Source: an uncultured Burkholderiales bacterium (lineage in GTDB: Bacteria > Pseudomonadota > Gammaproteobacteria > Burkholderiales > Burkholderiaceae_F). From it: 9,790 nucleotides of DNA. A program made the translations under genes and the position numbers. Positions 1 to 6,522 of the stretch are shown piece after piece. The notes beneath the pieces are model-generated. The model was not told the origin of the DNA, did no database searches, and saw only the letters and a list, made by a program, of their open reading frames with translations. Every line of letters starts with the position of its first letter. Positions within the stretch are counted from its first letter, which is position 1. Location of the stretch: positions 1-9,790 of the forward strand of contig CAIQGU010000177.1 of assembly GCA_903871435.1 (NCBI GenBank), read 5' to 3'.

Positions 1-767
1 TAGGTATGGCTCACCACGACCCGTGGCACGGTGGGCGTGTAGTTCTGCCGTTCATCGGTCGAATAGTTGGCGATGTCGTTGGCGTCGCCGCCGAGCGACC
101 AGATGATGGCGGCCACGTTCGGTGCCTCGCTGTTGGCGGCCACGAGGCCGCAGCGGTTATTGGTATTGCGCAGGCCCGCGCTGCTGTAGCAGACGAAGAG
201 TCCGTTGTAGAGCGGCGCCGTGAACTGCCCCAGGACCAGCGAGCGAATGCCCGGACTGCTGGGCAGGCCCAGTCCGTAGGAGGTGAGGGCGCCGGCATAG
301 GCCGTGCCGGCCAGGCTGGCCACCGAGTAGCGGATCGCGCGCAGGTAGGTGCCATTGTTGCTGCCGGCGCCGTCGTGCCAGGCGGTCTCGAGCAGACCCG
401 AAGCATCGAGGCCGTTCATCCCCAGCGTAACGGCGGGCAAAAAGCCCGACTCCACCGTGCACGTGCGCCGCAATCCCACCACGGAGGCCACCGATTCGAC
501 GCCCTTGGACGTGGCAATGGCCGGGCAGGGCAGGTAGCCGTAGGCCGTGACGTAGGCCAGCAACGCATCGTGCGAGCGCGACAGGATGGCATCGGTGTCG
601 GCGATCTTGCGCTGCTCGATTTGCTGGCGCAGGACGGCGACGATGGCGCCAGCCGAGAGCGCCAGCAGGACCAGGCTGATCGCGACTTCAACGAGGGAGA
701 AGCCGGCGATCGCAGCGCGCGCGGACCGGTGGACGGTAGTGTGTTTGGAAGTAAGAGCAGTTTTCAT
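1..767 (-). CDS. Type IV prepilin-like protein, 3' end cut by window edge
   Basis: Reading from the ATG at 767 gives 255 residues with no stop before the window edge; the last two bases are TA, so the next codon is Tyr or a stop. The N-terminus is a classic class III prepilin signal: a basic leader ending in A-G22, cleavage before F23, then FSLVE with Glu at mature position 5, followed by a long hydrophobic helix (about 23-46). Next comes a helical stretch and a G-Y-L-P-C-P motif (77-82), typical of large minor pilins of MSHA and type II secretion loci. Cys81, 103, 193 and 206 could form disulfides after export. The ATG overlaps the previous gene's TGA (ATGA, 764-767), implying translational coupling. 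By family it would be cleaved and methylated by a prepilin peptidase and incorporated into a filament. Whether it is a major or minor subunit cannot be told; its length suggests minor. Confidence 0.88.
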   Translation of the reverse strand, partial: MKTALTSKHTTVHRSARAAIAGFSLVEVAISLVLLALSAGAIVAVLRQQIEQRKIADTDAILSRSHDALLAYVTAYGYLPCPAIATSKGVESVASVVGLRRTCTVESGFLPAVTLGMNGLDASGLLETAWHDGAGSNNGTYLRAIRYSVASLAGTAYAGALTSYGLGLPSSPGIRSLVLGQFTAPLYNGLFVCYSSAGLRNTNNRCGLVAANSEAPNVAAIIWSLGGDANDIANYSTDERQNYTPTVPRVVVSHT

Positions 768-2203
768 TGAACGATATCCAATCGGTCGTCGTTCGGGGCG
801 GTCAGGCTGGGCGCGGCGCTGGCGAAGATGCCGGTGGTCCCGCCGTTGATATTGGCCGTACTGTCGATGTAGTCGGCCGGTAGCGGCGACAAGGTGCCTA
901 GTGCCAGGGGTGCCTGGGGCGCACCCCGCGATGGCGCAAAAGGTGCGGCCGTGATGGGCGATCCCGGGCTGATCAGCAGGGCATTGATGCCGTTGCTGCC
1001 GCTGAGCGTGAGCCCCGGTGCGCCGCAGGCACTGCTGCCCGCCACGCAGGTGGGCGACGCCGCGTAGATGAAGTACTGGTTCCAGCCCGCGTCGGTCCAC
1101 CAGGTGGGCAGCAGTTTCGTCCCCGACGACTGCGGATTCAACGATTCGCCGCTGCCGCAGCCGCCCTCGAGCAGTGCCGGATGACCAAAGCGCAGGTTCG
1201 CCGTGCAGTTGCCGGCGAGGTCATTGAAGCTCGCCGCGTATGGAAAGTAATGGTGCGTGGCCTTGAATGCCAGCAGGGCGGTGTCGAGCTCGCGGCGCGC
1301 GCGCGCCTCAAGGTAGCGGAACATCTCGTCGACCGTCACCCACAGGACCTGGTTGTGATATTGGCGCGGGTCCGCCAGCCAGGGCAGGTGCTGGAGCGCG
1401 TCGCTGGAAAGGTTGGTCGCGACCAGCGTCGTGGCGGTGCCGTTGGCCTGCTGGTAGGCGGCATTGTCGTAATAGCCGGGCACGCAGGGCGTCGGGCAGC
1501 CGGGGTTGACCTGCAGCGCATTGAGCCATGCGTGCGGCGTGGCCGTGGCATTGCGCGCCACGCCGTTGGCCGGCGGCCCGGGCATGATCAGTGCGAAGGC
1601 AACGCGGTTGGAGAGCACGTTGCCGCGCTCGTCCACCACCGTGATCCATGGAAACGGCAACTGCGAAGGACACACGTTGCCGACGGGCGAGCCCACCACC
1701 AGCGGCGTGAAGTTGGGCATGCAGGCGCTGGTCACGGCGAGGTTAGGCGAGACGATGAGCCAGGGAATACGCCCCTGGATGTCATTGGTGTCCACGGCAC
1801 CCAGGTCGACGCCCAGCGACTTCCAGGGCAGGCGCCCGAAACAGCGCGCGGCCGCGCCGCTGGTCGCGGCCTTGGCGAGCGGCGCACCCGGCAGCCAGTT
1901 GCGATACGCGCAGTACTCGGTGGTGCCGCCCAGCCCCGTGAACGCCAGGTCGGGCATGGCGCCCAGCTGGCCCAGGCGGCGCACGATGGGCGGCGTGTCG
2001 AGTTCAGGCGCGGCCAGATGGGCCAGCACGGCATCGCGGGCCTCGCGCAGCACCTTGAGATCGCGCGCCGCGCGGTTGCCCTGCCAGAGTGCCTGCGCCC
2101 AGAACAAACCCACGATCAAGAAGATCGTCAGGAGCACGAAGGCATAGAACGCCAGCCCTTGCTGGCTCCGGCGCATGCTCGGGGGTGTGCGGGTCGCGCC
2201 CAT
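764..2203 (-). CDS. Large cysteine-rich pilin-like protein (PilX-like minor pilin family)
   Basis: A 479-residue protein starting at ATG 2203, six bases after the preceding stop. A short basic leader with R-R-S-Q-Q-G16 precedes a hydrophobic helix (about 17-38), resembling a prepilin signal, but the mature position 5 is Ala rather than the conserved Glu, as in some PilX/GspK-like subunits. The rest is predicted periplasmic. It carries G-R-L-P-W-K-S-L-G (123-131) followed by I-P-W-L-I-V-S-P-N (146-154), a pattern I recognise from large pilin-like proteins of MSHA/type II secretion clusters, and a second helical segment (about 292-315) followed by Y-F-P-Y (319-322). Ten cysteines (98, 121, 161, 178, 236, 240, 333, 349, 386, 393) suggest several disulfides. 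At three times the usual pilin size it is more likely a tip or accessory subunit than a shaft pilin. Function is inferred from position and N-terminus only. Confidence 0.85.
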   Translation of the reverse strand: MGATRTPPSMRRSQQGLAFYAFVLLTIFLIVGLFWAQALWQGNRAARDLKVLREARDAVLAHLAAPELDTPPIVRRLGQLGAMPDLAFTGLGGTTEYCAYRNWLPGAPLAKAATSGAAARCFGRLPWKSLGVDLGAVDTNDIQGRIPWLIVSPNLAVTSACMPNFTPLVVGSPVGNVCPSQLPFPWITVVDERGNVLSNRVAFALIMPGPPANGVARNATATPHAWLNALQVNPGCPTPCVPGYYDNAAYQQANGTATTLVATNLSSDALQHLPWLADPRQYHNQVLWVTVDEMFRYLEARARRELDTALLAFKATHHYFPYAASFNDLAGNCTANLRFGHPALLEGGCGSGESLNPQSSGTKLLPTWWTDAGWNQYFIYAASPTCVAGSSACGAPGLTLSGSNGINALLISPGSPITAAPFAPSRGAPQAPLALGTLSPLPADYIDSTANINGGTTGIFASAAPSLTAPNDDRLDIVQ

Positions 2204-2209
2204 GATGGT

Positions 2210-2758
2210 CTAGTGTGCGACGGGTCCCGCCGGTACCGGGGCCGTGGGGTCCAGGACGTTATCGGCTTCGCCCACGCGCAAATGCAGCGTGCCTTCGGTT
2301 TCGCGGTGCACGACGAGAACGCCACCGCTGCGGTCCAGGTGTGCGTTGCCATCGACGATGGCGTCCACGCCGGGCCCGGACGGCTCCCCGGCCGCCCGCA
2401 GGCGGCCGGCGCGATCGGTTTCATACCGCGTTCCACTCACCCAGGCGTGGGTCCCCGTCGGGCCGGAGAGCCAACCGTCGAAGCGGGGCCCGCCTGCGCC
2501 GGCGCCCGCCGCCGTAAGTCCCAGGCGGATGCTGCGATCTTGCGCATCCAGGCTGCGGCGCTGGCGCGGGTCGTAGAAGATGCGCGGCAGGTCCCAACGC
2601 GAGCCCTCGCGTGCGCCGCCGGCCGGCACCGCGGGCGCCGCGTCCTGCGCGGCCGCTGCGGCCGACAGCAGCGCGGCCACAAGCGCCGTCGTGACCGCCA
2701 GGGTCGTCCGCTGCGCGGCACGGGCGACAGCCATGATGGATCTCGTCGGCGCGGCCAT
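2210..2758 (-). CDS. Small exported protein of the pilus/secretion operon (MshK/PilP-like position)
   Basis: A 182-residue protein with a probable signal peptide: basic start, hydrophobic stretch about 19-37, and an Ala-rich cleavage region before Q38. The mature part begins with L-P-R-I-F-Y-D-P-R-Q-R (58-68) followed by S-L-D, resembling the 'RLFFTPxQRxxLD' signature seen in small periplasmic proteins encoded beside MSHA and type II secretion genes. It continues with F-D-G-W-L-S-G-P (93-100) and A-W-V-S-G (105-109), like the 'F-x-G-x-V ... W-V-N-G' beta-rich core of such proteins. The start at 2758 is supported by an AAGAAGGAG five bases upstream and by a one-base overlap (TGATG) with the previous stop. 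A second Met at residue 9 is possible but lacks such a site. By position it could link the PilO-like protein to the secretin, as PilP or MshK do. That role is inference. Confidence 0.8.
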   Translation of the reverse strand: MAAPTRSIMAVARAAQRTTLAVTTALVAALLSAAAAAQDAAPAVPAGGAREGSRWDLPRIFYDPRQRRSLDAQDRSIRLGLTAAGAGAGGPRFDGWLSGPTGTHAWVSGTRYETDRAGRLRAAGEPSGPGVDAIVDGNAHLDRSGGVLVVHRETEGTLHLRVGEADNVLDPTAPVPAGPVAH

Positions 2759-3423
2759 CAGGACTCCTTCTTCGGTTCGGCGCCCGGCTGGGGATCGCCG
2801 GCCGGCGCCAGCGTTGCTGCCGGCGCGGCTTGCAGGCGGTACCAGGTGAGCAGGCAGCGCGCCTTGATGGGGGCCAGTTGTCCGTTGTTGGCGCTGTTCT
2901 CAACGATGTCACGCGCCGGGCGGTGCAGCTCGCAGCTCTCCACCGCGCCCGCGGGGCCGCGCAGGCTGCTGATCGCGTCCCAGACGTCCAGGAAGCGCTC
3001 TTCGTGCAGCGGTTCGAAGTCGACCGCGACGCGCTGGATGTCGATCTGGTACTGGGCTGCGGGTGCCAGCGGCGCCGGCGCCGTCTCGCGGCCGCCGCCG
3101 ACCTGATAGTGCGCCACCAGGGGCAGGTAGGGATGCAGCGCGGCTTCGGTATGGTCGATGGCCCGCGGCTTGTCGATGGGGTCGAACAGGCCGGCAGCCT
3201 GCAAATCGGCAAAACGGGCCGAGACCCGCTGGCTCAGCGCGAGCGAATCGCGGGCACGGCGCAGGGCTGACTGGGCCTCCATTTCGGACCGGGCCAGCGT
3301 AGTCTCGAGACTCACCTGTTCTTCATACTGCTGGTACGCGGTACTGGAGGCCGCTACTGACAGCGCCAGCAGGACCGCGGCGCCGCCAATGGAAATGGCG
3401 AGTTGTTGTTTAACGCTAGCCAT
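2758..3423 (-). CDS. PilO/GspM-like bitopic inner-membrane protein
   Basis: A 221-residue protein beginning at ATG 3423, which overlaps the upstream gene by eight bases (ATGGCTAG). It has a short cytoplasmic tail (M-A-S-V-K-Q-Q-L), one transmembrane helix (about 8-28), a charged, probably coiled-coil segment (about 30-75), then a periplasmic alpha/beta domain (about 95-197) and a Pro/Ala/Lys-rich tail. This architecture is that of PilO, GspM and MshJ, which pair with PilN or GspL in the inner membrane and connect the cytoplasmic ATPase/platform to the secretin. Cys164 and Cys190 are the only cysteines and could form a disulfide. The position directly after a PilMN-like gene matches pilM-N-O-P gene order. 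An in-frame ATG at 3564 exists, but it would overlap the upstream gene by about 150 bases and add a basic, Pro-rich leader, so it was not chosen. Sequence similarity is weak; the assignment rests on architecture and context. Confidence 0.82.
   Translation of the reverse strand: MASVKQQLAISIGGAAVLLALSVAASSTAYQQYEEQVSLETTLARSEMEAQSALRRARDSLALSQRVSARFADLQAAGLFDPIDKPRAIDHTEAALHPYLPLVAHYQVGGGRETAPAPLAPAAQYQIDIQRVAVDFEPLHEERFLDVWDAISSLRGPAGAVESCELHRPARDIVENSANNGQLAPIKARCLLTWYRLQAAPAATLAPAGDPQPGAEPKKES
2764..2772 (-). promoter_or_regulatory. Strong ribosome binding site
   Basis: AAGAAGGAG on the minus strand, five bases before the ATG at 2758. It is the best Shine-Dalgarno match in the window. It fixes the start of the small exported protein at 2758 rather than at the second Met (2734), and lies inside the end of the PilO-like gene. 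Confidence 0.75.
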
Positions 3424-5254
3424 GGCGTTTGTTGTCCGTCTGGGAGAGTCCGGTGGCGGGTTCCGCAGTCGTTGCCGGATCGAAAACCGCGGGTGCAGGG
3501 CGCTGCAGCTCCAGGGTGAAGTGGGGCGCGGCCGGCCGATTGCTGTCGCGCAAGGACGCGGCAAACGCTACGTCCATGGAGGGGTCGTAGGGTAGAACGA
3601 CAATGCGCCCCATGCAGCCGCAGCCGGCCTTGAGGCGCGCAAACAGCTCTGCCACTTTGTTGTTGGCAAGTTCCTTGGAGGTCGCCGGGTCCACGGTGCC
3701 CGAGATGCGGATCACCGTCGGCGTCGTGGCGCTGGCGACCGGCCCGGCAGGGTTAATAGCTCCAGGCTCGGGGGCTAGGGGCTGCGGCACCGGTGCAATG
3801 GCGGGCGCCCCCACCGTGGGCGGCGCACCCGCGCCGCCCAGCGGTTGCGCGGGCTCCCAGGCGATTTCGTCGAGGCTCAGCGCGGTTTCGCGCGCCAGGC
3901 CCTGGCCGATCCAGCGCAGGGTCTGCGCCGCATCCACCTGGCGCGAGCGCAGCTGCGTGGCCAGCTGGACCACTGCGTCCATCTGCTCGGCCGAAATGGC
4001 CTGCGTGCCCAGCCGTTGTTCGATCCGGCGCGCCTGCTCGCGCACACCCTCCACCGCCGCCATGCGGGGTCGCGCGCCGACCGCATCCATGCGGCCGCTC
4101 AGCGTGTACTGGATGAACAGATTTGCGCCCAGCGCGAGGAGCAGGGCGATCGTGGCAAATGACCAGCCGGCGGCGAGCGAGCGTGCCGTGCGCCAGTTGG
4201 CGCGCATGTCCGGCGGCGCGTAGTTGGCGCGGCGACCGTGCTGCGGGGCCAGGAAGAAGTGCAGGCCACCCAGTGGCGCATGGGCCTCGCCGCCTGCGGC
4301 ATCGGGTCCGTCGAGCCACGTGATGGGAACCGCGGCTTCGCGCAACGGCAGGGCCTGGGCCTCGTGGGCACCCGCGCTCTGGCTGTCGATACCGGCGCCG
4401 ATGACGACAATGGGAACCGTGCCGGCCTGGATGAGCGGCCGCAGGTAGGCGCGCGACATCATGAGAAAGCGCACGGTACGGTCCAATTCCTCGGCAACCC
4501 GCGCCCAGGGGGCGCCGAGCTCCAGGGGTTGCAGCCGCGTGAAACACACTTCGCCCTTGTGCACCAGGCTCTGGCGCAGGCCGCCGGGTTGCACGCTGGC
4601 AAGGAGCGCCGTGCCGGCCTTGCCGTGGCTGCGCAGCAGTTGCGCCGTGCGCAGCGCCAGGCTGTCGACGGCAACGATACGGGCGCCGGCCGCCAGCGCG
4701 GATTCGATCCACAGCATCATCGGATTGCGCTGGCGCAGTCCCACCAGCAAGGTGCATTCGCGCGTTGCCGGTGACTTGGCGTCCTTCTTGCCGGCCCCGC
4801 TCTGGGACACGATCCACGTGGTGAGCGCCGCGTCGCGGAAGCGCTGCTTGAGCCGACGGTCGAGCACCTTGTCGCGGTCGCGTCCGCGCACATTGGGCAG
4901 CTCGTCGATCTCGATTTCCTCGTCCGCGCTGTCGAGCAGGAAGGAAATGGTGTCTCCGCGGCTGCGCGTGATCCAGTCACGGAAGGCTTCAGGTACCGGT
5001 GAGGCCGCCACGGTGCTTTCGGCGCCACGCTCCGTGTCCACGACGGATCCGAGCCGGAAGGTGGCTATCGGCTGCCAGCGGCGGCCGGACTGGCGCAGGC
5101 AAACCAGCGCGTCGGCTGTTACGTACAGGGTCTGGTGACCGCCGCCGATGCCCGTCCAGGCGCTGATCGCCGCGCGCAGCCTTTCGCGCAGGGAGCGGCG
5201 GGGCAGCGCGGGGGCCTGGCCAAACAGCACTAGGGGATCGAGGGGCGCGCCCAT
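3416..5254 (-). CDS. PilM-PilN fusion-like (GspL-like) bitopic assembly protein
   Basis: A 612-residue protein starting at ATG 5254, four bases after the platform gene's stop, with GAAGG nine bases upstream. Residues about 40-340 look like a cytoplasmic actin-like domain of the PilM/GspL kind: alternating beta strands, an A-R-I-V-A-V-D-S-L segment (191-199), and a strand pair reading R-Q-S-L-V-H-K-G-E-V-C-F-T-R (227-240) followed by an E-L-D-R-T-V helix. A single membrane helix spans about 360-381. The periplasmic part has a PilN-like helix pair (about 400-455), a Pro/Ala/Gly-rich linker (about 468-512) and a small ferredoxin-like domain (about 513-586). Known PilM binds PilN and GspL binds GspE, so this protein probably couples ATPase to the periplasmic PilO-like partner encoded next. 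Odd features are the linker inserted in the periplasmic half and a C-G-C motif (545-547). MshI is another possible equivalent. The family call is by architecture. Confidence 0.82.
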   Translation of the reverse strand: MGAPLDPLVLFGQAPALPRRSLRERLRAAISAWTGIGGGHQTLYVTADALVCLRQSGRRWQPIATFRLGSVVDTERGAESTVAASPVPEAFRDWITRSRGDTISFLLDSADEEIEIDELPNVRGRDRDKVLDRRLKQRFRDAALTTWIVSQSGAGKKDAKSPATRECTLLVGLRQRNPMMLWIESALAAGARIVAVDSLALRTAQLLRSHGKAGTALLASVQPGGLRQSLVHKGEVCFTRLQPLELGAPWARVAEELDRTVRFLMMSRAYLRPLIQAGTVPIVVIGAGIDSQSAGAHEAQALPLREAAVPITWLDGPDAAGGEAHAPLGGLHFFLAPQHGRRANYAPPDMRANWRTARSLAAGWSFATIALLLALGANLFIQYTLSGRMDAVGARPRMAAVEGVREQARRIEQRLGTQAISAEQMDAVVQLATQLRSRQVDAAQTLRWIGQGLARETALSLDEIAWEPAQPLGGAGAPPTVGAPAIAPVPQPLAPEPGAINPAGPVASATTPTVIRISGTVDPATSKELANNKVAELFARLKAGCGCMGRIVVLPYDPSMDVAFAASLRDSNRPAAPHFTLELQRPAPAVFDPATTAEPATGLSQTDNKRHG

Positions 5255-5258
5255 GGTC

Positions 5259-6522
5259 TCAGACCTTCATCTTCGAGAGCAGGTCGTAGAGCGGTCCGAG
5301 CACGGCCATCATCAACCAGCCCAGCAGCAGGCCCAGGATGAGGGTGAGCACCGGTTCGGCCAGCGATTCCAGACGTTGTATCGAATCCTGGATCTCGCGC
5401 TCGTAGAAATACGTCACGTTCTTCATTGCCTTGTCGATATCGCCGGTTGTCTCGCCGATGCGGATCATGCGCAGCAGCAGGTTGGGGAACAGCGCGGCCT
5501 CGGCGAAGGCATCCGTCATGGAACTGCCCTGGGCGATACGGTTGCGGGCACGCTCGGTGCCCTCGGCCAGTGCACGATTGCCGATGGCGCCTTCGGCGAC
5601 CTCCAGCGACACCAGTACCGGCACGCCCGCGGCATACAGCATGCCGAACAGGCCGGCAAAGCGGGCGATGGCCAGCCGCGAGAGGATGGGGCCGATCACC
5701 GGAATCTTGAGGCGCCAGCCGTCGATGCGGCGTTTGAGCTTTTCGCTGCCCGCGCGCGAGATCCCGAAGACCGTGGCAACCACGAGCAGCGGCGGCACGG
5801 GTATGAGGAACCAGTAGTTCTGCACCCATTGGGACAGCGACAGCAGCAGCCAGGTCTGGAAGGGCAGCTTGCCGTCGTTGGCCGAGCGGATGAACTCGGA
5901 GAGCTGCGGCACGAGGTAGAGCAGGATGAAAAGGGTTGCCCCGACGAGTACCACCAGGGTGAAGGCCGGGTAGGTGATGGCCTTCTTCGTTGCCGAGACG
6001 ATCTCGTCCTGCCACTTCAGATTGGCCGCGAGACGGGCAAATACCTGGTCGAGGTGACCCGAACGCTCGCCGGATTCAACGAGGCCGAGGAACACGGCAT
6101 CAAAGACCTGGGGATAGTCACGCAAGGCACCCGACAGCGAGGCGCCTTCGCGCACCCGGTCCGCGACCATCGAAACGACTTCGCGAAAGCGCGGATGCGT
6201 CGTCGATTCGGCCAGGTCGGCCAGTGCATCGATCAGCTGGACGCGCGCCGTAAGCGTGGTTTCCAGGTGCACGCAAAAGGAGATGAGCTCGCGCCGCGGC
6301 ACTGTCGTGCGGCGCGACCAGCGGCCGACCGCCTGGGGCTGGGCGTCGATGAGGTCCAGCCCGATCAGGCGCAGGCGGGCTTCGAGCTCCTGGGGGTTGA
6401 GCGCGGCCAGACGCCCGCGCCGGATGGCGCCGGTGGCCGTAGCGGCGCGATAGGAGAACGTCTCACGGCGCTGGCGCCCGGGTCTTGCCCGCGCGCGTAC
6501 GGCGGCGCATGGGCGAGTTCAT
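5259..6522 (-). CDS. GspF/PilC/MshG-family inner-membrane platform protein, with a frame break near its start
   Basis: From F-S-Y-R at 6458 to the stop at 5259 there are 399 residues, the usual GspF length. The gene holds two repeated T2SSF domains. Their signatures are visible as L-V-E-S-G-E-R-S-G-x-L followed by A-A-N-L in the first, and I-R-I-G-E-T-T-G-D-I-D in the second. Three hydrophobic segments follow the family pattern: I-T-Y-P-A-F then about 20 hydrophobic residues; a middle helix after N-Y-W-F-L-I; and a C-terminal L-T-L-I-L-G-L-L-L-G-W. By family it sits in the inner membrane and works with the assembly ATPase. The natural start, ATG 6522, overlaps the ATPase stop (ATGA), but its frame ends at a TGA (6463-6465) after 19 codons, and the GspF reading lies one base over. 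In the GspF frame the first ATG, GTG or TTG is a GTG at 6302, which would delete about 52 conserved residues. The gene may be damaged, mis-sequenced or frameshifted in translation. Confidence 0.85.
5264..5268 (-). promoter_or_regulatory. Ribosome binding site of the PilMN-like gene
   Basis: GAAGG on the minus strand, nine bases before the ATG at 5254, inside the last codons of the platform gene. It supports that start over later Met codons. Confidence 0.55.
6463..6522 (-). other. Frame break at the 5' end of the platform gene
   Basis: The ATG at 6522 opens 19 codons (M-N-S-P-M-R-R-R-T-R-A-G-K-T...) ending in CCG-TGA. The GspF N-terminus (E-T-F-S-Y-R-A-A-T) continues one base further along. 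G/C-ending codons dominate the ATG frame up to about 6466 and the GspF frame after it, so the switch lies near 6463-6475. Removing one base, for example one C of the GCCG before TGAG, would give a continuous reading of about 417 residues. Confidence 0.8.

Noticed and set aside
6..770. A 254-codon plus-strand frame opposite the prepilin
   Set aside because: The minus strand encodes a clear prepilin with G-F-S-L-V-E and G-Y-L-P-C-P motifs; the plus-strand product has neither membrane segments nor motifs.
2210..2734. Second Met (residue 9) as start of the small exported protein
   Set aside because: It would give a shorter signal peptide, but no ribosome binding site precedes it, while the ATG at 2758 has AAGAAGGAG at ideal spacing and overlaps the previous stop.
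1181..3106. A 641-codon open frame on the plus strand
   Set aside because: It runs antisense to three well-supported minus-strand genes, crosses their junctions, is rich in Arg, Gly, Gln and His with no recognisable domain, and is expected by chance opposite GC-rich codons.
5259..6302. GTG at 6302 as the true start of the platform gene (347 residues)
   Set aside because: It would remove about 52 residues that match the GspF N-terminus, leave a gap of over 200 bases in an otherwise gapless operon, and ignore the ATGA coupling at 6519-6522. It could still be used if the gene is truly broken.
6463..6465. Readthrough or selenocysteine at the TGA in the 5' part of the platform gene
   Set aside because: Continuing in the same frame past this TGA does not give the GspF sequence. 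Only a +1 shift does, so readthrough cannot rescue the protein.
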